Part shown: one piece after another, positions 15,244-23,649 of the stretch
Position numbering within the stretch: the first letter of the stretch is position 1
Layout of the letters: each line of letters starts with the position of its first letter
DNA from: an uncultured Chryseobacterium sp.
GTDB lineage: Bacteria; Bacteroidota; Bacteroidia; Flavobacteriales; Weeksellaceae
Length of the DNA stretch: 64,000 bases
Direction of reading: 5' to 3'
Assembly: GCF_936933875.1 (NCBI RefSeq)
Contig: NZ_CAKZIK010000022.1
Location: 124,001 to 188,000 of the forward strand
Notes under the pieces: generated by a model
Told to the model about the DNA's origin: nothing
What the model saw: only the letters and a program-made list of their open reading frames with translations
Databases searched by the model: none
Program-made: the position numbers and the translations under genes

Positions 15244-16619
15244 TAAAGTTCTTCAAACAAATTTTTACAAAACTCCTCCAAACTTGGGTCTCTTGCTCCC
15301 ATTAAAAGCAAAACGGTGTTTTCATTCAAATGCGGACGAAGATTTTCCAATAATTCTTCACGATGCTCCACAAAATTGGCTTCTTTTCCTTTCGCTTTGA
15401 TGTCTTGAATTAAATCATTAGCAGAAATATCTTTCACTGCAGTTCCTCCTGCGTAGAAAATTTCGCTCATCCAAATTTCATCCTGCGGACGCAACACATG
15501 GGAAATATCTTCAACAAAATCTTTCCTCAAAAATCTCGTCGGACCGTAACCATGCGGTTGAAACCACGCAATCACTTTCTCGGCCAAAGGTTGACAAGCC
15601 TTTATGGAAGCCGCACATTTTGCAGGATTATGCGCATAATCGTCAATAACCCAAACTCCGTTTTTTTGTCCGAGAATCTGATGTCGGCGATAAATTCCCT
15701 CATATTTCGACAAACTTTCCGCACAAATTCTCAAATCTACTCCGATTTGGTGCGCCACAGCGATGGCGGCAGTTGCGTTTTCCGCAGAATGTTGACCAAT
15801 CGCATTCATTTTGAAAATTTGCCCGTTGATTTCAAAGGTTAATTCAAAACCTTTTTGGCTGAAATTTTCCACACTGAAACCAGCATTTTTATCTTCAAAT
15901 CCAAAATCGTTTTCAGAATTTTCAGACAACGATTTCGCTAATGTATTGGATTGATTAACAACAAATAAGCCTTTTGTATTATTTTTAAAAGTTGTGAATA
16001 AATCAATCAATTCATCAATTTCCTGATGGTCTTTGTCTATATTTAAAAGCAAACCGATTTCTGGCTCGTACTGAACAACAGAACCGTCGCTTTCATCGGC
16101 TTCGATAATGAGCCAATCACCTTTTCCAACGGCAGCATTTCCGATTTTTCCTTCTTTGATAATTCTTGTTAAACCTGCTCCGGAAATAATGCTCGGTTCC
16201 GTTTTAGCATCCACTAAAATTTGGAATAACATCGCAGAAGTGGTTGATTTTCCGGAAGTTCCGGCAACTGCAATTGTTTTTTTACTTTTCGCGATCATCG
16301 CTAAAAGTTTGCTTCTTCTGATGATGGGAATGTTAAGTTCTTTCGCTTTCTGAACTTCAAAAACGGTGTCTTCAATAGCGGTGGAAACGACAATTAAATC
16401 CGTTTTTTCTGAAATTCCGCTTCCGTCCTGAAGAAAACAATGGATTCCTTCGGCTTCTAGTTGTTCTTTGGTTTTATTATATTCGTTAGGGTGAAAGTAG
16501 CGGTCGCTTCCTGAAACTTCCTTCCCGATTCCTTTCAAATACTGCGCAATCGCGCTCATTCCAACTCCAGCAACTCCGATAAAGAAGACGTTTTGGAAAT
16601 CTTTTATACTTTTAATCAT
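15243..16619 (-). CDS. Mur ligase of the MurC / Mpl type (stand-alone)
   Basis: A 458-aa three-domain Mur ligase. The N-terminal Rossmann part VFFIGVAGVGMSAIAQYL and VSGSD match MurC, which adds L-Ala to UDP-MurNAc; Mpl (peptide recycling) is the alternative. The ATP loop is AVAGTSGKSTTSAM (G120-T126) where MurC usually has GTHGKTTT. The central domain has EADESDGS and the C-terminal domain YRRHQILG, DDYAHNPAK and FQPHGYGPTRF. The division cluster beginning at 62 kb should carry a canonical murC further on, so this may be a second, specialised ligase. It lies between a 382-aa hypothetical protein and rsmI in one operon. Confidence 0.75.
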   Translation of the reverse strand: MIKSIKDFQNVFFIGVAGVGMSAIAQYLKGIGKEVSGSDRYFHPNEYNKTKEQLEAEGIHCFLQDGSGISEKTDLIVVSTAIEDTVFEVQKAKELNIPIIRRSKLLAMIAKSKKTIAVAGTSGKSTTSAMLFQILVDAKTEPSIISGAGLTRIIKEGKIGNAAVGKGDWLIIEADESDGSVVQYEPEIGLLLNIDKDHQEIDELIDLFTTFKNNTKGLFVVNQSNTLAKSLSENSENDFGFEDKNAGFSVENFSQKGFELTFEINGQIFKMNAIGQHSAENATAAIAVAHQIGVDLRICAESLSKYEGIYRRHQILGQKNGVWVIDDYAHNPAKCAASIKACQPLAEKVIAWFQPHGYGPTRFLRKDFVEDISHVLRPQDEIWMSEIFYAGGTAVKDISANDLIQDIKAKGKEANFVEHREELLENLRPHLNENTVLLLMGARDPSLEEFCKNLFEEL

Positions 16620-16666
16620 ATTTTTTGTTGGGTGATGGATGTTTGATGATGAATTTTAAACTCCAC

Positions 16667-17815
16667 TTACATAAACTTATTTTCTACCAAACTCCACAGT
16701 CTTTGTGCGTATTCATCAGCTTTATTCCACTCCTTTTCGTAATAGATATCGCTCAGATATTTTCTTGCATCTTCAATATCTTTGAAAGAGTTCAGCTTAT
16801 CGATAGTGTGCTTTAACTCGTTTTCGTCGCCTTTAAACAGCACTTTTGTAAACGCAACTCTGTCATTTAAATCAAGCTTAAATTCCGGTTTCTTTTTCTC
16901 AGCTTCCATGAAATCGGTTGGAATATTGGTTTTCAACAAACTTCCGGAGTCTACTTTTTGTTCTTCTTCCAATTTTTCCAGCGGGTCTTCATCAAAAAGA
17001 TTCTGAACAGAAGTTTTCAGACCTTTAATGTTGGCCAATTTGAATTTTTTATCGTGGTGATACTTTTCTTCAGTTTTATTTTCGAAAACAGGATTTTCAT
17101 CTACCGCTTTTGTTTCGTGCTCTTTATTGAACTCGACAATTTTTCGGCGTCTTTCTTCCTGCTCCTGGAATAACCTTTCCTTTTCCGCTATTTTTTCCGC
17201 GTAATGAGGGTCTTCATTTTCAATAACCATCGGGATTTCCTTTTCAGCAGGAATATTTTCAGCTTCAACCTTCTGTTCAACTTCTGCAACGGGTTCTTCA
17301 ACTGCTTCAACTTGTGTTACAGGTTCAACAAGGATTTCCTCTTCAACAAAAGGTTCTTTCAAAGCTTCAATAACAGATTCGGTTTCTGCAACTGGCTCAA
17401 CTTCATGTGATGGTTCGAAAACCGGTACTTCTATGATTTCTTCTGAAAGATCTTCTACCTTTTCAGTTACTGCAACCACTTCCTGAACATCTTCATTTTC
17501 AATATCATTCAATTCGTTGGTAAACATCACTTCTTCTTCGATAATGTCCTCTTCAAAAGGGTGGTCTTCCAAATGTTGAACAGACTCTGATTTTGCATTT
17601 ACTTCGTGATTTTCAGTAATTTGTGATTGAATTTCAGTAATAAAACTTTCCTTATTTTTTTCTAAAAGTTTTAAGAACGCAATTCTTTCCGTTATTTCAG
17701 AAAACAAATCCTGCTTGTTGAGCAATTCTTCTTTTGTATTGATTTTTGCTAGGGTATCGAGAATATTTTTGGCTTCAAAAAATATTTTATCCTGTAAATC
17801 TTGAACGTTCTGCAT
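16667..17815 (-). CDS. Acidic low-complexity hypothetical protein
   Basis: A 382-aa cytoplasmic protein without signal peptide or membrane segment. Residues 1-70 look helical; 75-215 are an extreme Glu/Val/Pro-rich region (EEPVAEVEQKVEAE and similar), probably disordered; 215-250 are Lys/Glu-rich; the last ~70 residues are a compact conserved block (LNDRVAFTKVLFKGDENELK, FKDIEDARKYLSDIYYEKEW, WSLVENKF) that I recall from many Bacteroidetes proteins of unknown function. It heads the operon leading to the Mur ligase and rsmI and is divergent from tdk. No function can be assigned. Confidence 0.7.
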   Translation of the reverse strand: MQNVQDLQDKIFFEAKNILDTLAKINTKEELLNKQDLFSEITERIAFLKLLEKNKESFITEIQSQITENHEVNAKSESVQHLEDHPFEEDIIEEEVMFTNELNDIENEDVQEVVAVTEKVEDLSEEIIEVPVFEPSHEVEPVAETESVIEALKEPFVEEEILVEPVTQVEAVEEPVAEVEQKVEAENIPAEKEIPMVIENEDPHYAEKIAEKERLFQEQEERRRKIVEFNKEHETKAVDENPVFENKTEEKYHHDKKFKLANIKGLKTSVQNLFDEDPLEKLEEEQKVDSGSLLKTNIPTDFMEAEKKKPEFKLDLNDRVAFTKVLFKGDENELKHTIDKLNSFKDIEDARKYLSDIYYEKEWNKADEYAQRLWSLVENKFM

Positions 17816-17838
17816 AGTAGTCCTAGTTATTTTTTGCT

Positions 17839-17846
17839 TATTTTTG
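17839..17846 (+). promoter_or_regulatory. -7 promoter element of tdk
   Basis: TATTTTTG matches TAnnTTTG 29 bp before the tdk ATG; the divergent hypothetical gene starts 24 bp away on the other side. Confidence 0.4.
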
Positions 17847-17875
17847 AACTTACAATATTACTGCTAATTTAACAA

Positions 17876-18469
17876 ATGTTTTTAGAAAATACAATAAATC
17901 ACGCCAAACAAAGCGGATGGATGGAAGTTATCTGTGGATCGATGTTTTCGGGGAAAACCGAGGAACTGATTCGCCGATTGAGAAGGGCTGAAATGGCGGG
18001 ACAAAAAGTTGAAATTTTCAAACCAAAACTGGATACTCGTTACGCTGAAGAAGATGTGGTTTCGCATAACCAAAACAAAATTCGCAGTACTCCAGTAGAA
18101 AGTTCAAACGAAATACTTTTGCTGGGTTCTACTTGTGATGTTGTTGCGATAGACGAAGCTCAGTTTTTTGATGACGGTATTGTAGAGGTTGCTAACCATT
18201 TGGCTAATAACGGAATACGTGTTGTTGTCGCCGGTCTTGATATGGATTTTATGGGCCGTCCTTTTGGGCCGATGCCCAACTTAATGGCCACTGCAGAATA
18301 TGTGACGAAAGTTCACGCCATTTGTAAAAGAACCGGAAATTTGGCCAATTATTCCATGAGAACTTCGGAGAGTAAAGATTTGGTGCAGCTTGGCGAAACT
18401 GAAAATTATGAAGCAGTAAGCCGCAGAGTTTTTGTGGATGAAGTTTTAGAGAAAAACCAAAAGGCATGA
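17876..18469 (+). CDS. tdk: Thymidine kinase (type II)
   Basis: A 197-aa type II thymidine kinase for dTMP salvage. P-loop GSMFSGKTEE is at 21-30, AIDEAQFF carries the catalytic Glu94, and AGLDMDFMGRPFGPMP is the lasso region. The usual structural zinc site looks lost: where most members have CxxC the protein has CKRTG, and the C-terminal Cys of YE..CR is Ser (YEAVSRRVF). I believe some Bacteroidetes enzymes share this, but did not check. Its last four bases overlap the start of murF-alr (ATGA), so both are translated from one message. Confidence 0.92.
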   Translation: MFLENTINHAKQSGWMEVICGSMFSGKTEELIRRLRRAEMAGQKVEIFKPKLDTRYAEEDVVSHNQNKIRSTPVESSNEILLLGSTCDVVAIDEAQFFDDGIVEVANHLANNGIRVVVAGLDMDFMGRPFGPMPNLMATAEYVTKVHAICKRTGNLANYSMRTSESKDLVQLGETENYEAVSRRVFVDEVLEKNQKA

Positions 18470-20910
18470 ACTACACCGCAAAGCAAATTGCAGAAATTAC
18501 CGGAGCAAAACTTATTGGCGACGAAAATTTAGCAGTAAAAAACATCGCTTTCGACAGCCGCAATATTTTCTCTTCAGCAAATACTGCTTTCCTTGCGATT
18601 AACACTTCGAAAAATTCAGGAGAAAAATATATCCAATCTGCGATTGATAAAGGAATCAAAATTATTATTTCTGAACATCAATCCGTTGATAATGAAAATA
18701 TTACATGGATTATTGTTGAAAATTCTGTGGAATTTATTCAGAAACTTGCTAAATATCACGTTCAGCATTTTGATTTAAAAACCATTGGAATTACCGGAAG
18801 CAATGGGAAAACGATTGTTAAAGAATGGCTTTATCAAAGCGTTTGGGACGAATTCAAAACAGTAAAAAGTCCGAAAAGTTTCAATTCACAAATCGGTCTT
18901 CCTCTTTCTTTGCTTCAGATTAATGAAAATCATGAACTGGGAATTTTTGAAGTTGGAATTTCGAAACCAGGAGAAATGCATATTCTTGAAGAAATCTTCT
19001 CTCCAAACATTGGAATTCTTACCCATATCGGTTCCGCACATTTAAATAATTTTGAATCTGAAAATCAACTGACCGACGAAAAAATTTCACTTTTCAAAAA
19101 TAGTGAAACAATCATTTTCAATGGAGATAACGAACTAGTTGTCAATAAAATAAATGACCTTTACTCAAGTAAAAAATTAATTTCATACGGTTTAAAAACT
19201 GGAAGCAAAGTCACTATTAAAAACGACTGGAAAAACAGAAATGAAGACATTGAAATCGGCTATTTTCATGAAACATTTTCGCTTCCTGTCAATCAGAGAG
19301 ATGAAGCGACTTTAAGCAACGCTTTGTGCATTATTGCCACCTTAAAGGAACTTGGATTTGACAACGAGAAAACCATAGAGAAAATCAACAATCTGCGAGC
19401 GGTTGAAATGCGTCTTGAAAGCGTGAATGGCGTTCGTAACAATTTGATTATCAATGATTCCTTTAATCTTGATTTGGATTCTTTGAAGATTGCATATCAG
19501 TTCATTAAAGAATATCAAAAAAACAATAAATCACTCATCCTTACTGATTTTGTTGAAGGAAGAAATTCCGAAAAACTATATCAGGAAATTGCGGAGCTCA
19601 CGAATGAACAAAATTTCAGCAAAATCTTTTTAATCGGCGAAGATATTCCCAATTATCAGCAGCTTTTTAAGGCTGAAACTTACACTTTCGGTAGTACGAA
19701 TGAATTGATTGAAAGTCATCATCTTAATCAGATTGAAAACGAATTAATCTTACTGAAAGGCGCAAGAAAATTCGAGATTGAAAAAGTAAAAAACCATCTC
19801 GAACTTCAGAAGCATGATACTGTTTTGGAAATAAATTTGAATGCAATCCTTCATAACATCAATGTTCACAAATCTTTAGTGAAACCTGAAACCAAAATGA
19901 TGGCGATGGTAAAAGCCTATTCTTATGGTTTGGGAGGCTACGAAGTTGCAGAATTTCTGCAGCATCATCATATTGATTATCTTGGAGTTGCGTATGCAGA
20001 TGAAGGTGTCGATTTAAGAAAAAACGGCATTTCTACACCCATTATGGTGATGAATCCGGAACAGCACAGCTACAATATTATCATAGATTATAATTTGGAA
20101 CCGGAGATTTATAGTTTCCGCGTTTTGGAACTTTTCCATCAACAGCTTTTACAGAAAGGAATTCAGAAAAAATATCCGATCCACATCAAACTCGAAACCG
20201 GGATGCATCGTCTTGGTTTTAAGGTAGATGAATTGGATGAACTCATTGAAAAGTTGAACTCGATGAATGTAAAAGTGGAATCTATTTTCAGCCATCTTTC
20301 TTCGTCGGATGTTCCTGAAGAGAAAGCTTATACGATGGAACAGATTGAAGTTTTCAAAACCAATTCCGAAAAGTTGATTTCAGGATTGGATTATCACCCT
20401 TTAAGACATATCTTAAATACTTCCGGAATCGTGAATTACTCTGATTACCAATTCGATATGGTAAGAATTGGGATCGGAATGGTGGGAATTTCTTCCAATC
20501 CTGAAATCAAAAAACAATTGCAAAATGCGGTGAGTTTCAAGACGGTAATCTCTCAAATTTCTGAAGTAAAAGAAGGAGAATCCGTTGGTTACAGCAGAAA
20601 ATACAAAGCTGAAAACGATACAAAAATTGCGACAATTCCAGTAGGATATGCAGACGGGATTCCAAGATTAATTGGCAATAAAGCGGGAAATGTAGGAATC
20701 AACAAACAACTCTACCCTATTGTTGGAAATGTTTGTATGGATATGATGATGATTAATATTGGCGAAGCTGTTGCTAAAGAAGGTGACGAAGTGATTATCT
20801 TCAATTCCAATCCTACTTTAGAAATTTTTGCAGATTACTGTAAAACAATACCTTACGAAGTTTTAACTTCCATTTCGAGACGTGTAAAAAGAATCTACAT
20901 TAAAGATTAA
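18466..20910 (+). CDS. Bifunctional MurF ligase / alanine racemase
   Basis: An 814-aa fusion typical of Bacteroidetes. Residues 1 to ~440 are UDP-MurNAc-tripeptide:D-Ala-D-Ala ligase, with SR.IFSSANTAFLA, the ATP loop GITGSNGKT (108-116), SFNSQIGLPLSLL and NDSFNLDLDSLK. Residues ~450-814 are alanine racemase, with the PLP-binding lysine at Lys483 in MVKAYSYGLG, KLETGMHRLGF, and the C-terminal VGYSRKY, IPVGYADGIPR and VGNVCMDMMMINIG. It both supplies D-Ala and attaches the dipeptide in peptidoglycan precursor synthesis. The MurF part of such fusions is often diverged, visible here in an asparagine- and lysine-rich middle. Confidence 0.93.
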   Translation: MNYTAKQIAEITGAKLIGDENLAVKNIAFDSRNIFSSANTAFLAINTSKNSGEKYIQSAIDKGIKIIISEHQSVDNENITWIIVENSVEFIQKLAKYHVQHFDLKTIGITGSNGKTIVKEWLYQSVWDEFKTVKSPKSFNSQIGLPLSLLQINENHELGIFEVGISKPGEMHILEEIFSPNIGILTHIGSAHLNNFESENQLTDEKISLFKNSETIIFNGDNELVVNKINDLYSSKKLISYGLKTGSKVTIKNDWKNRNEDIEIGYFHETFSLPVNQRDEATLSNALCIIATLKELGFDNEKTIEKINNLRAVEMRLESVNGVRNNLIINDSFNLDLDSLKIAYQFIKEYQKNNKSLILTDFVEGRNSEKLYQEIAELTNEQNFSKIFLIGEDIPNYQQLFKAETYTFGSTNELIESHHLNQIENELILLKGARKFEIEKVKNHLELQKHDTVLEINLNAILHNINVHKSLVKPETKMMAMVKAYSYGLGGYEVAEFLQHHHIDYLGVAYADEGVDLRKNGISTPIMVMNPEQHSYNIIIDYNLEPEIYSFRVLELFHQQLLQKGIQKKYPIHIKLETGMHRLGFKVDELDELIEKLNSMNVKVESIFSHLSSSDVPEEKAYTMEQIEVFKTNSEKLISGLDYHPLRHILNTSGIVNYSDYQFDMVRIGIGMVGISSNPEIKKQLQNAVSFKTVISQISEVKEGESVGYSRKYKAENDTKIATIPVGYADGIPRLIGNKAGNVGINKQLYPIVGNVCMDMMMINIGEAVAKEGDEVIIFNSNPTLEIFADYCKTIPYEVLTSISRRVKRIYIKD

Positions 20911-23076
20911 ATGAAAAAAATACTGCTGTTTTTCTTCGCTTTTTTTTACTTTTTTGCTGTAAATGCTCAGGTAAAAGAAGGCTTTGTTGTTCCTCCGAAT
21001 CCTAAAATTGGTTTGTCTCTTTCTGGTGGTGGTGCAAAAGGTTTTGCACACATTGGTGCTTTGAAAGTTCTGGATTCTCTCGGCGTAAAAGTTGACTATA
21101 TTTCCGGAACAAGTATGGGTGCGATTGTCGGTGGATTGTATGCTTCAGGATATACCGGAAAAGATATTGAGAAAATAGTGATGGATACTGATTTCTATAA
21201 TATTATCGCCAACGAAAAAACAAGGCAGGAAACCACTTTTTTCAATAAATCTGTAGACAAGTATATTCTAACAATTCCGGTAAAAAACGGAAAAGTGAAC
21301 GTTGTTCCCAAAGCGATTTCAACCGGACAAAAAAATATTTATCTACTGAAAGAACTCTTCAAAAATGTTTCTACTGTGGATGATTTTTCCAAACTTCCCA
21401 TTCCTTTCATGTGCGTTGCAACCAACCTCGAAAGTGGTAAAATGGAGATTTTTGAGAAAGGAGATTTGGTAAGTTCCATTATGGCGAGTTCTGCTTTTCC
21501 TTCTTTAATGGACCCTGTGAAAATCGGAGATTCTTTGTATATAGATGGTGCGATGACGATTAATTATCCTTCAAAACCGTTAAAAGATAAAGGAATTGAC
21601 ATTGTAATTGGTGTAGATTTAAGCCAAGGATTAGTAAGTAGTGATAAGCTTCAAACAGCAATTGATATTCTGAACCAGGTCATCGATTTTGGTATTCAGA
21701 AAGAGACAAAGAATCAGCTGAAATATACAGATATCAATATTCACCCTAATCTAGAAGGTATGAGTGCGACTAGCTATGATTCCAAAAAACAGATTCTGGA
21801 TTCCGGTTATGCAGAAGCTCAAAAATATATTCAGCCTCTTTCTTTATTACCAAAACGCAAAGACGATTTTCTGCGTGTTCCGATGAATCCTGTATATTCC
21901 AATGTCTATAAAATTGACAGTTTAATTGTTGTCAACAATCACATTTTCCGTAAAAATTATATCCAGGGAAAAATAAATTTAAAAGTTCCGTCTCTTCAAA
22001 CCTACGGCGGAATCAATAAAATGATAGATAAATTGTATGCAACAAAAAACTACAAACTTATCAGTTACGATATCATTCAACAGGACGATAAGAATTTTCT
22101 GAAGCTTGATGTTACCGAAGACGACACCCGATTTTTCCTGAAATTCGGTCTACATTACGACGAAATTTTCAAAACCGGATTATTGCTTAACGCAACGGCA
22201 AAACGTTTGTTGTTCCGCAACTCTATAGTTTCTTTAGATGTGATTGTGGGTGATAAACCTCGCTATTACCTTAATTATTTTATTGATAACGGTTATATTC
22301 CGGGTTTTGGTTTCTATGGTTCCGGTATGACGCTTGATTTAAACGACCAGGATTCCAACGTTTTCGAAAAGTGGAACTGGTTCCGCAATGAAGTGTTTAT
22401 ACAGTCTGTATGGCGCGATAAATTCGCAATTGGCGGAGGTTTAAGTCACGATTACTTTGAAACAAAACTGGTAGGCGACCAAAACTATAGGAATTCGTAT
22501 AATTTCATCAATCCGTATTTGTTCATTAAAAGTGACACACAGGACGATAAAAGCTTCCCAACGAAAGGTTTTTACCTGAATGCGGAAGGAAAACTTTTGG
22601 ATTTACTGAACAAAGATTTGGAAGGCAGAACACTTCAGTTAAAAGCTACCTCCAATATCAATTTTCCCTTTACAAACTGGCTCACTTACCGTTTAGGTCT
22701 TGTCGGAGGATTTACTTTTGGAGACACATTAAGTCCGTATTATCACTATAGAATCGGGGGAATTTTTGAGCAAAACATAGGTAATTTCACGAGATTCCAG
22801 GGATATGAGTTTGGTTCTTTAAGTTCAAAAAATCTTCTTGTAGCTTCCAATACATTCCAGTTTAAAGTGTATAAAAACTATTTTGCGATGGCGAATGTAA
22901 GTTTTGCAAATTTGTTTAACGACATCAAAGTGGACGATATATTTCATATTTCAGAATCTTCCGCAGGAGTTACGGCTGGTTACAAATCCCCTTTCGGACA
23001 GATAAAAATCAACTACAGTTATTCACTCAACCAAAACAATGGTGTATTTTCAGTAATTTTGGGGCATTGGTTCTAA
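20911..23076 (+). CDS. Patatin-like phospholipase with BamA-type outer-membrane barrel
   Basis: A 721-aa protein with a signal peptide (FFYFFAVNAQ). Residues ~32-230 are a patatin domain: oxyanion loop LSGGGAKGFAHIGAL, nucleophile Ser68 in SGTSMG, and Asp212 in IDGAM complete the Ser/Asp dyad. A POTRA-like segment follows (YIQGKINLKVPSLQTYGGIN and onward), then a C-terminal 16-strand-type barrel of about 330 residues ending with FSVILGHWF, whose final aromatic fits outer-membrane insertion. The architecture matches PlpD-like (type Vd) patatin proteins. It begins directly after the murF-alr stop, so it is in the same transcript. Lipase activity is inferred from the dyad. Confidence 0.85.
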   Translation: MKKILLFFFAFFYFFAVNAQVKEGFVVPPNPKIGLSLSGGGAKGFAHIGALKVLDSLGVKVDYISGTSMGAIVGGLYASGYTGKDIEKIVMDTDFYNIIANEKTRQETTFFNKSVDKYILTIPVKNGKVNVVPKAISTGQKNIYLLKELFKNVSTVDDFSKLPIPFMCVATNLESGKMEIFEKGDLVSSIMASSAFPSLMDPVKIGDSLYIDGAMTINYPSKPLKDKGIDIVIGVDLSQGLVSSDKLQTAIDILNQVIDFGIQKETKNQLKYTDINIHPNLEGMSATSYDSKKQILDSGYAEAQKYIQPLSLLPKRKDDFLRVPMNPVYSNVYKIDSLIVVNNHIFRKNYIQGKINLKVPSLQTYGGINKMIDKLYATKNYKLISYDIIQQDDKNFLKLDVTEDDTRFFLKFGLHYDEIFKTGLLLNATAKRLLFRNSIVSLDVIVGDKPRYYLNYFIDNGYIPGFGFYGSGMTLDLNDQDSNVFEKWNWFRNEVFIQSVWRDKFAIGGGLSHDYFETKLVGDQNYRNSYNFINPYLFIKSDTQDDKSFPTKGFYLNAEGKLLDLLNKDLEGRTLQLKATSNINFPFTNWLTYRLGLVGGFTFGDTLSPYYHYRIGGIFEQNIGNFTRFQGYEFGSLSSKNLLVASNTFQFKVYKNYFAMANVSFANLFNDIKVDDIFHISESSAGVTAGYKSPFGQIKINYSYSLNQNNGVFSVILGHWF

Positions 23077-23080
23077 CAGT

Positions 23081-23494
23081 ATGATTCAGTATTTCTTTGA
23101 AAATATAGACGAAATTACAATTCCACCGGAGACATCCACTTGGCTGGAACAGCTTATTGTAACAGAAAATAAGAAACCCGGGAAAATAACATACATCTTT
23201 TGTGACGACGATTATCTTCTGAAAATTAACCAGGATTTCCTCAATCATGATTATTACACCGATATCATCACATTCGACTATGTGAAGGGCAAAACCATTT
23301 CAGCAGATATTTTTGTATCTTTGCCGCGCATTTCAGAAAACGCTTCCCTGTCAAAAGATTTTGATTCTGAATTACATAGGGTTTTAGCGCACGGCATTCT
23401 TCATCTTTGTGGTTATAAAGACAAAACTGATGACGAAATTACCGAAATGCGAAGCAAAGAAGATTTTTACCTCAATAAAAGAGAAAATATTTAA
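23081..23494 (+). CDS. ybeY: Endoribonuclease YbeY (rRNA maturation)
   Basis: A 137-aa zinc-dependent RNase of 16S rRNA 3'-end processing and ribosome quality control. The motif reads HGILHLCGYKDKTD: the first two zinc-binding histidines are present, but the third position of the H-x3-H-x5-H pattern is Asp. I recall this change in other Bacteroidetes YbeY proteins. The N-terminal half (YIFCDDDYLLKINQDFLNHDY, YYTDIITFDY) is typical. It starts four bases after the patatin stop, so it is in the tdk-murF-patatin transcript. Confidence 0.9.
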   Translation: MIQYFFENIDEITIPPETSTWLEQLIVTENKKPGKITYIFCDDDYLLKINQDFLNHDYYTDIITFDYVKGKTISADIFVSLPRISENASLSKDFDSELHRVLAHGILHLCGYKDKTDDEITEMRSKEDFYLNKRENI

Positions 23495-23502
23495 TTTTTT
23501 CA

Positions 23503-23610
23503 GGAGCTTTATCCCGCTGTTCGCTCATACTCCTCACGCCAAAGCCCTATCCAGTGCCTGTTGCGGGGTAACCGCTTCCATCGGGGCTAAGACCAATTCA
23601 GGATAAATTT
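23503..23610. repeat. Structured, GC-richer intergenic element upstream of mnmG
   Basis: This stretch is clearly richer in G+C than its surroundings. TTATCCCGC near 23509 can pair with GCGGGGTAA near 23563, and AGCCC near 23541 with GGGCT near 23585; the two stems interlock like a pseudoknot, and TTTATCC can alternatively pair with GGATAAA near the right end. Similar CAGGAGCTTTATCCCGCT-type sequences are, to my memory, scattered through Chryseobacterium genomes. It may be a dispersed repeat or an RNA element. It is not coding: open frames through it are short and lack support. Confidence 0.4.
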
Positions 23611-23615
23611 TCAAT

Positions 23616-23635
23616 AATGTTTCACGTGAAACATT
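23616..23635. other. parS centromere site (ParB-binding), copy 1
   Basis: The 20-bp perfect palindrome AATGTTTCACGTGAAACATT contains the bacterial parS consensus TGTTNCACGTGAAACA at 16 of 16 positions. It lies 14 bp before the mnmG start. A second identical palindrome follows mnmG. Confidence 0.9.
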
Positions 23636-23649
23636 CAAAAATTTAGACA

